Assembly (NCBI GenBank): GCA_951640165.1
Contig: OX621237.1
Location: forward strand, 2,604,001-2,668,000
DNA: 64,000 nucleotides
Source of the DNA: Pseudoips prasinana
Taxonomy: Eukaryota; Arthropoda; Insecta; Lepidoptera; Nolidae
Reading direction: 5' to 3'
Part shown: positions 31,811 through 42,808 of the stretch, one piece after another
Numbering within the stretch: position 1 is the first letter of the stretch
How the letters are laid out: every line of letters begins with the position of its first letter
Notes under the pieces: model-generated
The model's input: only the letters and a program-made list of their open reading frames with translations
Told to the model about the DNA's origin: nothing
Databases searched by the model: none
Position numbers and translations under genes: made by a program

Positions 31811-33669
31811 TCTATCTATATAAATAAAAAGAGAAGTCCTGACTGATTGACTGACTCATCAACGCCCAGCCCAAACCCTTGGACCTAAAAAACTGAAATT
31901 TTGCATAAATGTTTTCTTTATAATGTAGACGAGGAATAAGGAAGGATTTTTCGAAATTCAACCCCTAAGGGGGTAAAACGAGGGTGCAAAGTTAGTATGA
32001 AACTTGGCCGTTTTTGAAGTTAAGGGCATGAAAATTGGTATTTGGCCTTTCAGTTAAAAACAAAAAATCACGTGTTTCTGGATTTTTGGAAATCTCACCC
32101 CCAATGGCGAAAAATAGGGGATGTAAGTTTGTATGAAAAATGCGACATTTTTGAAGTTAAACGCATGAAAATTAGTACTTGGCCTTTCTGTTAAAAAACA
32201 TAAAACATTGATTTCAGGATTTTTGGAAATTCCACCCCCAAGGGCGCAAAATAGGGTTAAGTTTATACTGACTGACATCAATTATGAACGCACAGTCTAA
32301 ACGGCTGGCGTTAGAGACTTGAAATTTTGACAGTAGGTACCTTTTATGACGTAGGCATCCACTAAAGAAGGGTTTTGGAAATACCACCCCTAAGGGAGTA
32401 AAATAAGGGATGAAATATTTTATGAAAATCCGTCATTTTTATGTTATAGGCTTTTGTATTTGGCCTTGCAATTAAAAATTAAAATATATATTCTAGGATT
32501 TTTTAAAATTTCACCCCCAAGGGCGTAAAATTGGGGATGTAAGTTTGTATGAAAAATGTGACAAGTTTTAAGTAGAAACGCATGAAAATAGCTACTTGGC
32601 ATTTCAGTTAAAAATTAATTCCACCCCTAAGGACGACTAAAATAGGGGATATATATAAGTTTGTATGAAAATCTGTTGTTTTTTGGAGTTATACTTATGA
32701 AAATTGGTATTTGGTTTTTCAGTTAAAAATAAAGCAACACATGTTTTTAAGTCAAAATTCAGGGAATAATTTGTTGTTAAAAAAAGTAATCCAAAACTGA
32801 TTCAATAGATCGTCACCATCAATTTACGCCAACTCGAATTATATATAATATCGTTTTTTATGCCAAGTTGCTTAAAATATCATAGTTGTCGTTGTCTAAG
32901 TAAAGGTTTAGCGTTTTATAAGATTTATAACTTCTTTTTTATAATTTTTATAACAAATTAAAAAATTACATTTTAATCAAATTGGGATAATAAACGATTC
33001 TATCTAAAATTCGAGTTAGCGCAGTATAAATTGTTGGTGTCGAGATGATCGCACCCAAAAAATATCCATTTTAATTTTACTGCTCTACCAGTTCACTAAT
33101 TTGTAACTAGATGGCATTAAATCGTTTCAGACCGAGGAATTTATTTGGCATATCGGTTACAATAAATAAATGCTTGAAATAAAAGGTAGCCCTAAACTAA
33201 ATCAATAGATGATCGCCTAAATCCCAAAAATATGCACACATCTTAATTTTACCGCTTTACAAGTTTATATTTTTGTTAGTAGATGGCGTAATCATTGTTT
33301 TAGATCGCGCTATGGTTTCGTTTACAAAATGTGATTTTAGCCTAATCAATGCCGTGGTCGCAACCTAATCTAATGGGATTTACCTTTGTGATTAATGCAT
33401 CGTTGATTATTATTTTACTTTATTTGACTTACTGGCTATCTTTAAGGACAATTGATATGTATTCTTTGATTTTTTTGGTTGATGATATCGGGTCCTTAGC
33501 AAAGTAGTATTTAGTATCTTTCTTAGTTGGGCTATTTTTAGGTTAGGTTTTCTTAAATTTTGGAAGTTATATTATTTAGATTAACCTAGAAGTAAGTAGT
33601 TAGAAGAATTTTGAATGATGACCGATGTCATTCAAAATTGACGCGGACGAAGTCGCGGACACCAGCTAG
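31811..33669 (+). mobile_element. Helitron family E, about 1.86 kb
   Basis: Starts TCTATCTATATAAATAAAAA (start could be 31815) and ends CGAAGTCGCGGACACCAGCTAG before T. The body has six or so degenerate repeats of about 130-160 bp, each with an ACCCCTAAGGG-like block, AAGTTTGTATGAAAA and TTGGTATTTGGCC. No RepHel frame was found, so it is non-autonomous. The last third is unrelated AT-rich text. Confidence 0.72.
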
Positions 33670-33785
33670 TATGAAATAAAAGATTGAAAGTTTATGTATA
33701 CTGACAAGTTTTATCTTTTCTAGGGTCATAGCTTTACAATAAAATAAATAAGCCTATATATAAATATATATAACCTTAATGGCGA

Positions 33786-33870
33786 AAATTTAAAATTTGA
33801 TGCGAATAGCGCAGGACCGGCATTTGTGGAGATCTTTGTCCAGCTGTGTCCTTGGGTGCTATGATGATAT
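33786..33870 (+). mobile_element. RTE 3' tail, diverged
   Basis: GATGCGAATAGCGCAGGACC, GGAGATCTTTGTCCAGC and CTATGATGATAT follow the RTE coding end and ATGATG tail. Confidence 0.65.
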
Positions 33871-33974
33871 AAACTTTACCTTACATAAATTATAAAAGAA
33901 TAATTTGTAATTTCTTACAAAAGTTGACCTATGCTATGTTGTTATTAAGTATTCTAAAATAATTTAATTTTTAT

Positions 33975-34143
33975 TCTACTATATAAAAATAAGTCGGGTT
34001 TTCCTTCCTGACGCTATAACTCCAGAACGCACGAACCGATTTCCACGGTTTTGCGTTCGTTGGAAAGGTCTCGGGCTCCGCGAGGTTTATAGCAAAGAAA
34101 ATTTATAAAATTTAACGCGGGTAACACCGCGGGGCACAGCTAG
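33975..34143 (+). mobile_element. Helitron family A, 169-bp copy (tandem 1)
   Basis: TCTACTATATAAAAATAAGT to GGGGCACAGCTAG with the hairpin CGCGGGTAACACCGCG. The next copy begins at the following base. Confidence 0.85.
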
Positions 34144-34312
34144 TCTACTATATAAAAATAAGTCGGGTTTTCCTTCCTGACGCTATAACTCCAGAACGCA
34201 CGAACCGATTTCCACGGTTTTGAAATCGTTGGAAAGGTCTCGGGCTCCGTGAGGTTTACAGCAAAGAAATCTTTTTAAATATAACGCGGGTAACACCGCG
34301 GGGCACAGCTAG
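34144..34312 (+). mobile_element. Helitron family A, 169-bp copy (tandem 2)
   Basis: Same length and ends as the preceding copy. It differs at scattered sites (GAAATCGTTGG against GCGTTCGTTGG, and CTTTTTAAATATAACG). It is followed by T at 34313. Confidence 0.85.
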
Positions 34313-35120
34313 TACTGTATATATGACGTCCAAAAAGTTTGTACTATATAATTAAATATTGTTTAAATTATTTATTTATATATTTAAGGACATCCAGTAG
34401 CTGTTACATCTACTTAAATCTTAAATGTTTTAATCTATACAATAATATAATTTAAATGTACAGCTTCTAAAGGTGCCACAACGTACACAATGACATTGGT
34501 GAGTAACACTAATAAAAAAAACAAGGTACAGGCTAGTCAGTATCCTCATATTGAAGACACTTAAATTAATACTAATCATAACTAAAAACTATTAAATTTA
34601 GGTACACAGAGCATAATATAGCTATATATATAATACTGGTACAGTATTATTTATTACTCAATAATCTTATACAGTATTTCTTAAATAAGTTAAGCTGGAA
34701 TTGAAGACGTCTATTCCGGGTACAGCAGCACGTCGAGGTATATGCCTAGGAACTCGTAGATGTACAGACTGTAACAAGGTTACAATCTGTACATCTACGA
34801 GTACATATTAAAATAGATAAGTATACCTACTTCAAGCCATTAGAATGCCTGTGGTACAGGTTTAACCTAGTACAGACACCAATTGTATCTAGCTTGGCAT
34901 ATTAATAGTTATAATTATTTTAATATAAATAAAATCAATTTTGATTATTCTTCTTCTACTGACGTTAAAGAGCGCTGTAGTGTGAAAGAGGATGTAGTCA
35001 CAGAGATTGCAAAAGGTATGCGGTGATGGTTTGGGCATTTAGAAAAGAAGAATGAAACGGTAGCTAATAACACCACACATCATTATAACCACAAATATTT
35101 ATTTATTAATAGATAACGCC
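34313..35120. other. AT-rich spacer with one hairpin
   Basis: Inverted repeat at 34752-34802 is described separately. Nothing else recognised. Confidence 0.5.
34752..34802. repeat. Hairpin, about 25-bp arms
   Basis: ACTCGTAGATGTACAGA and CTGTAAC are mirrored by GTTAC and TCTGTACATCTACGAGT with a one-base offset. Loop AAG. Confidence 0.88.
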
Positions 35121-35124
35121 CGCA

Positions 35125-35322
35125 CTAGAGAATCTAATCTCTGTCTCGCGGGGTACTTTCCAAACATATAATTGAGGGACACAAATTACATCCAGACTCA
35201 GAGCAACTATTTATGGGTCACACAAATAGTTGTCCGGCGCGGGACTCGAACCCGCGACACGAAGCGGCGAGCCGACTGTCTTAGCCGCTGCGCCACACGT
35301 GCAGTCACGTGATATTATAACC
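35125..35322 (-). repeat. tRNA-derived SINE (family T)
   Basis: On the minus strand: tRNA-like head with GCGGGTTCGAGTCCCGCGCC (B-box), then ACTATTTGTGTGACCCATAA, TGTAATTTGTGTCCCTCAAT and a CGCGAGACAG end. The head is complete with an A-box-like GCAGCGGCTAAGACAG. Confidence 0.78.
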
Positions 35323-35326
35323 ATCA

Positions 35327-35595
35327 ATGCTTGCTTGCTTGCTTATCGTATCGGTAGTGGTAACCCTAGTGTCAGAGTTGTTCAAGCCGCCCAGTAGGCC
35401 GCTGAAATGGCTTAACGAATGTTGTCTGATGACTACAACCGGGACCGACAGTTTAACGTGCCCTCCGAAGCACGGAGACGCTCAGAAATTAAACCACTTT
35501 GGCGGTCACCCATCTATGGACTGACCACGAGCCTAGTTCCTTAACCTCGCCGATCGCTTACGGATCGGTGATAGCATCTAGCTATGAGCGCCTCA
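35327..35595 (+). repeat. Dispersed repeat family F, copy 2
   Basis: Aligns with 1785-2045 over its whole length, with TGACTACAACCGGGACCGAC and GGAGACGCTCAGAAATTAAA. It ends ATAGCATCTAGCTATGAGCG. Confidence 0.75.
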
Positions 35596-35599
35596 CCAT

Positions 35600-36200
35600 C
35601 AATTAAGTTGCTGCTAAAATAATAATATTTTGAGATAGCTATTTGGCTGTGCAGTTAGTATTTTCCTTAGAATACGAGATTTTTTGTAATAAAAATGGAT
35701 GATATTTTGATTTGCAATTGAAACACGTAAATTATATTGTCTGTGGCAACATTTAATGAGAATAACTACGTGGTAGTTACCCAGAAATTGAGGATTCCCC
35801 CACGTTTGTCAGCTTAGTTTCTAGACCAGTTTAGGGCATTGACTGCACAAACAACACGGTGGGTATTTTGTGGCTTACCGCTGTGTGACAATTATTGTTT
35901 TTAAATGTGGTTTAATTAATAATAATTATCATTATTATTCACTACAATATTATAGGCTTTTTATTTATGACGTGTACTATGTCACGTACGCAATATACAC
36001 ATAGTATGTCTCCAATAATGTGTCATAAACTATCCATAAACACTGATCTCTATAAACTAACTAAGCTAAAAACAAAATAGGTACCTGATTAAAATCGGTC
36101 CATCTCTTTGGGATCTACGACGCGACAGACAAACCGATACACATACATATAATATGTTCAACACTTCCTACCCTCTTTTTGGGGATTTTTTTTATTTATT
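35600..36200. other. AT-rich spacer
   Basis: No feature recognised. Confidence 0.5.
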
Positions 36201-36204
36201 TTTT

Positions 36205-36265
36205 TCTGTGTGTGTGGTGCAGCAGTTAAGACAGTCGCCTCGCTACTTCATGTTCCGGGTCCCGC
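36205..36265 (+). repeat. SINE family T head, fragment
   Basis: GTGGTGCAGCAGTTAAGACA and GTCGCCTCGCTACTTCATGT match the tRNA-like head of 40455-40640. Confidence 0.6.
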
Positions 36266-36354
36266 CGTAGTCGAGTTAAGGCGAGAATGTCCTCCACATT
36301 AAGGCGATGCGGTCGAAGATGTCATAGCATCAATGAACACCTAACAAAAAAAAA

Positions 36355-36695
36355 AAATATATGAGAGAAAAAGAGAAAGAAAATGTGTGCTTGCACCCTT
36401 CTCTCTTGCCCTTACAGTAATAATTGAAATTTGAAACTTCTCTTTTTCCGTCTTCACTAACTAATATTTCCTCTCAACTTCCGTCGCGCATTCACCAGCT
36501 TAGGGCCGGGACACATAAACGCGATACGACGTCGTGTCGTACCACGATGCGGCGTACATATATGGCGTATGCGTACAAATACGCCGCATCGTGGTACAAA
36601 TACGCCGCATCGTGGTACGACACGTCGTCGTATCGTGTTTATGTGTCCCGGCCCTTACTCCCCAAGTTAAACGTGCTTAAGGAAGTTTTATTTCC
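36355..36695 (+). repeat. Repeat family K, split by a MITE
   Basis: GAGAAAGAAAATGTGTGC, CTCTCAACTTCCGTCGCG, ATTCACCAGCT and, after the insertion, CCCCAAGTTAAACG. The reverse-complement sister is at 50150-50350 and is uninterrupted. Confidence 0.75.
36503..36654. mobile_element. PIF/Harbinger-type MITE, 152 bp
   Basis: Inverted ends start GGGCCGGGACACATAAAC and pair over about 53 bp with only a few mismatches. TTA flanks both sides (36500-36502, 36655-36657), the 3-bp duplication usual for Harbinger. The right half carries a duplicated block AATACGCCGCATCGTGGTAC. The CpG-rich text contrasts with the AT-rich flanks. Confidence 0.85.
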
Positions 36696-36699
36696 AAAA

Positions 36700-37190
36700 A
36701 GGTATGATAGCCGGTGATGATTTTTTACTGACGGTTAAGTAACTATTAAGATGTTTTTAATACACTAGTTTCTAAATTATTTTGTAAAACTACAAGTCAA
36801 ATATAAATAGTCGTTGTCAGCACCAAACAATGGGCTTAATGCTATCATTGTGAATTATAAACACCATTTGTTCTGTAACCTTGAGCCTTGTTACTATTGC
36901 CCGTGGTTAATTCTCTATTGTAATAAATTAACTTTACGTGGGAAGCGAACCGAAATATATAAAGAATATTCGGCAATTCCGAGCTAATCCTATTATTTTT
37001 TTTAGCATACCGCGGCTCTACGCGTTATCATTGCGGTGTTTCGGATGTTTGCTATAATTACTTAATGACTTTTTCGTTATTGTAATATTTCCCACAATAA
37101 AAATTAGGCCTATGCTGTATTAGAATACTCGTATTTATCTTGATCTGCTCAGTTAAATTTATGCCAAACTTATCTCGAAATATACTTTCG
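36700..37190. other. AT-rich spacer
   Basis: No feature recognised. Confidence 0.5.
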
Positions 37191-37197
37191 TTTAAGT

Positions 37198-37281
37198 AGT
37201 AAGAATCCTTTTTTTAGGCACTTTAGTTTGCCTATACTTAAGCCAAACTAAAGTGACTAAAAAAGAGGATTCTTACTGAGT
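37198..37281. repeat. Palindromic MITE-like element
   Basis: AGTAAGAATCC / GGATTCTTACT outer arms and CACTTTAGTTTG / CAAACTAAAGTG inner arms around CCTATACTTAAGC. The right flank GAGTTTTCTGGCAGTG recurs reversed at 63449-63464 as CACTGCCAGAAAACTC followed by AGTAGGAATCC, so this is a dispersed family. Confidence 0.75.
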
Positions 37282-37384
37282 TTTCTGGCAGTGTTTCTCA
37301 GCCATGTAGCCACTGCACAGAGGTAGGAGAGTAAAAAAAAAGACGATTCGACACAAATCTAACATTTTAATGGAATAATTGAAT

Positions 37385-37575
37385 TTGGATTTTGAATTTA
37401 GAAAAGTGGAAGTGGCAGCGACCAGGAACCCGAAGATGCTAAGAGAACTGGTGTTCCTCAAGGTTGCCAGCCGATCATGCAAAGGTCACGGGAAGCCGCT
37501 GGATTCTTGCAGCGATAGATCGATCTCTGTGAAGATCTTTCCAGCAGTGGACGACTTTATACCTATAACAGGCAA
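37385..37575 (+). pseudogene. RTE coding-end fragment, diverged
   Basis: GGTCACGGGAAGCCGCTGGA, TGTGAAGATCTTTCCAGC and AGTGGACGACTTTAT follow the RTE coding end of 28273-28860 but with indels. No intact frame. Confidence 0.55.
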
Positions 37576-37699
37576 CGCGCTTGGTGAACATGAAATGTAC
37601 TAACTTGATTGTTAAACCCAGGAGTTATTATGTACACTGGGCCTTGTTAACTATTGTTACTGATTTATGAAAATAAAGAACTTTAAAAATCAAATCAAA

Positions 37700-38400
37700 T
37701 CAGTGGACGACTTTTGGCTGGCATCAGAGATCTGCTACCAAAACATAAGTTGAGACTAATGTATAGCGTGGCAAAAAAATTCGCCCACCAGAGGATTACA
37801 TCGATGTAGCAATAATTAAACTTATGAACTTCCCGCTCTCGATGGGCATGCAGCGCTATAATTGGTTACTGTCATGATGGTGTGATAAGTTAGCCAATCG
37901 CAATGTTTCGTACCCCTCCAGAGATCGAATTTTTCAGGGGTTTATTTGTTGAGGATCGGTTGCACCTGTCATGAAAATACTTATGACTATCCTTACTGAT
38001 AGTCAAAAACCTAACTGAATCTGACATCTGGTATAGCTTTTTACTATTTACTAGTTCTCTATGGATTTCTAGGTCAGATTCCAAGTGGATCTTTGATGTG
38101 ACGCATCAGTCTTGGCCAGAAATGCTCCGACATATTTGGGTCAACTTCTAGTTTACCTCGCTACTTGTTAACCGTGTAATAACTGTCAGTTCTCTCCGCT
38201 TGGCCAACGCTGATATCCTTTATCGTCTGTTTCCTTAATATTGGATGCTACGAATGCAAATGATTTGTAAATATCATTAGTTTTGTAACTTTGTAACTTC
38301 CAAGCACATATTTGCGTATAAATTTGATCACAAATGAGCGACCTGTGTTTAGCAACACATATAATACATTTTTGTAATGAATGAAAGAAGATTGACATAA
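37700..38400. other. Spacer with one RTE scrap
   Basis: CAGTGGACGACTTTTGGCTG at 37701-37720 is a short RTE end. The remainder is unassigned. Confidence 0.4.
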
Positions 38401-38439
38401 GAAGTATAGCTGGCCTGTGAAATGGGACAACCGGGAGGG

Positions 38440-38640
38440 GAAGGCCTCGTAGAATATTCTCTGACCAAATAGGAGACGTTCTCAAGAAAGGGCAGTTCCG
38501 AAGTACCCTAAACAGGCGAGCATGTATGAAGAATATAATGACAGTAATCGAGGCAAAAGAGGTGTGCAAAGATCGTGACAAATGGAAATCCGTAGGCTCT
38601 AACTACCCCTCTGGGAAACAGGCGTGAGTCTATGTATATT
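38440..38640 (+). pseudogene. LINE ORF2 C-terminus and 3' tail
   Basis: Translates to [17 protein letters not shown], then [18 protein letters not shown] and [20 protein letters not shown] before a stop. This is the style of insect endonuclease-RT C-termini. A T-rich stretch follows the stop. The reversed sister is at 21680-21905. Confidence 0.7.
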
Positions 38641-38699
38641 TTTTTCTATCCTTTGCCTACGAAATCAATAATAGCTTCATATCAACCTATTTCAATAAT

Positions 38700-38790
38700 A
38701 ACCCCTACAAGATCAACGGTCCATCTTGTAGCGGGTCACGCTGTGTCTTTGGGTTCGTAGTCGCCACCCCAGAACTTTTCTGCGTTTCTT
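38700..38790 (-). pseudogene. RTE coding fragment
   Basis: CAAGATCAACGGTCCATCTT, TTCGTAGTCGCCACCCCAGA match the RTE interior (region 28395-28470). Confidence 0.6.
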
Positions 38791-38889
38791 TCATGTTTAT
38801 AATTTTACATGGTTTGCCTAAAAATAGAGTACGCAAATAGAAATTATTTTCATTCAGCCATTTACACAATATATGTTTAATATATTACA

Positions 38890-39095
38890 TTTTACTTTTG
38901 TTATCATCATCATGTCAGCCAAAGTACATACGTCAACTGCTGGAAAAAAGCCTCCCCAAAGAATGGGGGGATATTCCATAGTCGCCACACTTGGCAGACG
39001 GGTTGGCGATCGCAGTTTGATGTTCATAGTTCACAGAAAAACGCCCCCCCCCCCCCCCCGGGATGAAATGGGGTGATCATTTTCTATGCCGTCGC
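38890..39095 (+). mobile_element. RTE-type SINE with poly-C tract
   Basis: ATCATCATCATGTCAGCC, CTCCCCAAAGAATGGGGGG, GTCGCCACACTTGGCAGACG and GGGGTGATCATTTTCTATGC. Sixteen consecutive C occupy 39044-39059. Confidence 0.72.
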
Positions 39096-39329
39096 GACAG
39101 AGCAACTTTTGTAACATTTTATTATTTATTAACTTAGGGACCTCATGTGAAATAAGTCTATATTGGTCTCGTCGGCTTCGTGAGCATATTTTTGCCAGTG
39201 TTTTATGTAGTTTATGTCTTCGTACAAATAATTCATTACATTGACTAGCTTGTATAGCGAATACAATATAATGTAATGAATCTAGTAAATACTTAATGCA
39301 TAACCCCTTTTCAATAGTTGTGATTTACT

Positions 39330-39740
39330 ACAAGCGTTTGAATAAGCCACTAATGGGTTGTATATTTTGATGTCCTTGATATATCCACATTTAAAATTAG
39401 GTTAACCAACCATCGGTATATTAATGTTTTAAACTTTCGCGATTTGTATACTATTTTATATATTGTGGACACGGGTCTCAATCGCGATAACAGTTTAAAG
39501 CAAATCATTGCCTTTAGGTTACCCGACGTTTCGGGATGGACTGCACCAGCCGTGGTCAAGGGTCGACTGGTGTGGCTCGGCAGCGTCGTCTCCGTGAAGC
39601 TCGGGTTTCGGTATCTACCCTCACATTTCCCTACCTTTCCAAAAGTTGTGAATTAGGTATTACAAACCTTTTAATATACCACTAATTGATTGTATATTTA
39701 AACCTAGGTTAATCAACCATCGATATCTATTAGAGTATTT
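39330..39740. repeat. Dispersed element with flanking direct repeats
   Basis: CACTAATGGGTTGTATATTT with GGTTAACCAACCATCGGTAT (39349-39418) is echoed by CACTAATTGATTGTATATTT with GGTTAATCAACCATCGATAT (39680-39728). Between them is GACGTTTCGGGATGGACTGC and GTGGTCAAGGGTCGACTGG, text I recall from widespread lepidopteran repeats. Type unknown. Confidence 0.5.
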
Positions 39741-40159
39741 TTAATACTATCCTCATTACCAGTAGTGAGAACCACTGTCATCCTACCCTCCCTGCTAACG
39801 AAACTGTGACGAAGTATGTGACTTTAGGTTGAGGCCAGATATTAGATTACTGGTCAACCGGCGACATTCGATATTTGTGTTCGAAGCTCATGGGACACGT
39901 GTCATTGATACGTCAAAGTTACCGATTGCGTACATTTGATAGCAGCTACCAGCACATATTATAATGTCCTACAAGTCCTAAATCGGCCACTGTGGCCAGC
40001 CGCATTGGAGACCAGCCATCTGCACGGCCAGCCAGCCATTCTTTTCCATCACTCTCATGATTGACACGTCTGGATCTTTCCAGTCAGTAGGTACAAGGCT
40101 GACGGCTTCACTTGATCTCACGGGGGCGTTACAGTCGCCAACTCCCAGACTTCAGCCTT

Positions 40160-40325
40160 ATCGTGGATTTGAGATTTTTCTGTAAACAAATTCTCAGTAT
40201 CAACTGAGAAATATTTCTTTACAGAAAAATCCCAAATCCACCGTTTTGTTTCGACCCGGGATTTGAACTCAGGACCTCATTATGTGCGGTTAGGTACATT
40301 ACCGCTAGACCAACGAGGTGGACAC
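40160..40325 (-). repeat. SINE family G with a foldback body
   Basis: The plus strand end GACCCGGGATTTGAACTCAG to CGCTAGACCAACGAGGTGG is a reversed tRNA-like head. The body at 40164-40240 is an imperfect inverted repeat: TGGATTTGAGATTTTTCTGT against ACAGAAAAATCCCAAATCCA. Confidence 0.7.
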
Positions 40326-40454
40326 ATATTATTCCCATTTTGGATTGAACGAGGCCCACATGTAATCAAGCTGTGCTTGTTTGTGCCCTGTATTTATATA
40401 TCAAGCTTAATTGATAGATGAGAAGTTCATTCTTCTGATAAATTAATAGGTAAT

Positions 40455-40640
40455 TAATTCGACAGCACGTGTCGTGCAGCGGCTAAGACAATCGCCTCGC
40501 CGCTTCGTGTCGCGGGTTCGAGTCCCGCGCCGGACAACTATTTGTGTGAGCCATAAATAGTTGTTCTGAGTCTGGATGTAATTTGTGTCCGTCTATTACA
40601 TGTTTGTATAGTACCCCGCGACACAGGGATTATATTTCCG
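40455..40640 (+). repeat. tRNA-derived SINE (family T), well preserved
   Basis: The head GTGTCGTGCAGCGGCTAAGA carries the A-box and GCGGGTTCGAGTCCCGCGCC the B-box. The body ACTATTTGTGTGAGCCATAA and GAGTCTGGATGTAATTTGTG follows, ending at CCCGCGACACAGGGATT. Internal Pol III promoter expected from the tRNA head. Confidence 0.8.
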
Positions 40641-40754
40641 ACGGCGGGTGTTGTCTTTAACAAAAATATGCTCAAGTTTACACTTGTACCGATAGAGTTT
40701 ATATATTAATAAGAACTTAAGCCCTTATTAAATATTGTTATCACAAATTACGAA

Positions 40755-40905
40755 ACGATACGTAGCAGTGGTTAAGACAGTCGCCTCGCCAAGTCGTGTC
40801 CCGAGTTCGATTCCCGCGCATGATAACTATTTGTGTGACCAAAAAATAGTTGTTCTGAGTCTGGATGTAATTTGTATCCGTCAATATATGCTTGCAGAGG
40901 CTCAA
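40755..40905 (+). repeat. SINE family T, second copy
   Basis: CAGTGGTTAAGACAGTCGCC, GAGTTCGATTCCCGCGC, then TGTTCTGAGTCTGGATGTAA. The tail is replaced by unrelated text. Confidence 0.72.
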
Positions 40906-41265
40906 CAAAATGCTCACCCTAGGGACTAATTCCTGTATCGTGGGGTATACAGGAATTATTATATATAAAAAAAATATTATTGAGATACACACATTGTAAT
41001 AGGATATTTATTGTATATTCTCTCATGTTATACCAAAATATTAATTTTCAATTTTGAGTATTGAATTTTCAAAGAATAACCTTTCTGTATGTTTTAATGT
41101 AAGTTGTCCATTTTTTAGAAGCTTGCTTAAAATATTTTAAAAAGGCTGAAGCTGAATAGTTTAATTTTGTGAATTTTTGTTTGGTAAAGAAAAACCAGCA
41201 AACTTTTTACTGTTTGTAACTTGGTTATTGACCGAGCGGAGTAAAGCCCCATTCGGAAAAAGAAC
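40905..41265. other. AT-rich spacer
   Basis: Short inverted pair AATTCCTGTAT / ATACAGGAATT at 40928-40957. Otherwise nothing. Confidence 0.4.
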
Positions 41266-41269
41266 CTGT

Positions 41270-41520
41270 GTAATATTGTGATTTGGCTTGTTGGTACGTG
41301 ACACTAACTGGTGGTAACTAAGGTTGTGGATTCAATCCTCACCTAGGACAAATCTTTGTGAGATGAGCATGATTAATTTTTTTATGTATGTTTCCCTTTA
41401 CTATGTATTTAGGAATGTATAAGTATGTTTATCAGTTTTGTCAACTGTTGCCATAGTACAGGCTCTGCCAAGTTTGGGATCAGATGGCAGTGTGATAGTT
41501 GTCCCAAGATATTTGTTACT
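41270..41520 (+). repeat. tRNA-derived SINE (family S), old copy
   Basis: B-box-like GGATTCAATCCTCACCTAG, body ACAAATCTTTGTGAGATGAG, tail GTACAGGCTCTGCCAAGTTT and ATCAGATGGCAGTGTGATAG. Confidence 0.7.
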
Positions 41521-41524
41521 ATTT

Positions 41525-41695
41525 GTTTTTATTTATATCAGACGTCGACAAACGAGCAAGTGGGTCACCTGATGGTAAGTGATCACCGCCGCCCATGGAC
41601 ACTCGCAACACCAGAGGTGTCGCGGGTGCGTTGCCGGCCTTTAAGAGTCAGCAAACAAGTGTTGCTGACCCTTCCCCCCACGCCGATGAGCTCTG
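41525..41695 (+). repeat. Dispersed repeat family H
   Basis: ACGAGCAAGTGGGTCACCTG, CACCGCCGCCCATGGACACT and GGTGCGTTGCCGGCCTTTAA. Sister at 24295-24430. Confidence 0.65.
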
Positions 41696-41699
41696 GCGA

Positions 41700-42400
41700 C
41701 CGTACTCACACTCAGAAACACAACATTAAATTACTAATGTTATTATTAAGGAATGTCTTCTGTAAGGTGGAGGTACTTCCCCAGTCGGGCTGCTCTTCGA
41801 GCGAATGAACACTGTGCCCTACCTCTACCTATTTATTTTTATTATTAAATAAAAGTGAATTTGCAAGAGTCTCTTGTCTAATTACAGTAGGTCAATCATA
41901 CAGGTATTGATTCAATCATTAATCAATCTTTAAATTTAGTAGAAAGACATTGTTAATAGAATTGACACTATTGATTCTGTTGTTATTGGACCCACCTTTG
42001 GAATATATTTCTATTAATCATAACTTGAGCCATATTACAAAATATTAGTAAATTATATTCCTCACCTGACTTAAAGCTTCTATCTAAGCATATATGATAA
42101 TTCGTATATAACCTAATTTCCGGTTAAAGTTTTGAAAATTCTTAGCCTAATTCATAAACCTAACCAATATACAACTTGTAACATAAATAGTGGATGTAAC
42201 TTAAGTAGCGCTATCTACTTATTAAATTAAACTAGGGATTTAAACATACCAGTGTGTTAAATACGAAAGAAAAATATTACGCCCCATACAAATGTTGATG
42301 TCCTACACGTTGTTCAGTTTCAGAAGCAAGATAAGCTCCTTAACTTACGTCTACTACTTCTGTTACACCTTGTATAATAAAGAAAAGAAATCACTCACCG
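41700..42400. other. AT-rich spacer
   Basis: No feature recognised. Confidence 0.45.
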
Positions 42401-42404
42401 ATTA

Positions 42405-42534
42405 GTACAGACGCCAGCACATAAAACTACCCCAATCTGTCAAATTTGCCTAATTGAAAGTGAACCTTATGCTTATGTGATAAAGTTGAAAACTAGCAGT
42501 AGATTGGGGTAGCTAGATGTGCTGGCGTCTGTAC
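42405..42534. mobile_element. MITE family M, copy 6
   Basis: GTACAGACGCCAGCACATAA to ATGTGCTGGCGTCTGTAC. An internal deletion of about 11 bp shortens the right arm. Confidence 0.88.
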
Positions 42535-42808
42535 ATACAAATGTAATCCTCTATATCTACTTAGTATGACATAGTTCGTCACAGCTTCTTTGGCACGGGT
42601 CATCTCGGTAGTTCCCACCCTATAATCATGAGATCGTCACATGCGGTGGACCGAGGCGTTCCACTTTGGTCTCCTCGAATGCACGCTCTTTCGAGATCGT
42701 TGCTATAGTTATTTTAAAAATGACTTCCAAATTGTCATATTTTTATCAAATTTGGTGCAGTCGTTTGGAAGTTATAAGCATACAAACATTTCGATGGTTA
42801 ATTTTTAC

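Noticed and set aside
36424..36717. 97-codon frame with repeated YKYAASWY
   Set aside because: It crosses a Harbinger-type MITE and repeat K; the repeats are the MITE's inverted ends.
40455..40640. tRNA gene
   Set aside because: A and B boxes are present but are followed by a SINE body repeated elsewhere, so it is a SINE head and not a tRNA gene. The same applies to the heads near 1.7, 24.9, 35.3, 48.9 and 49.5 kb.
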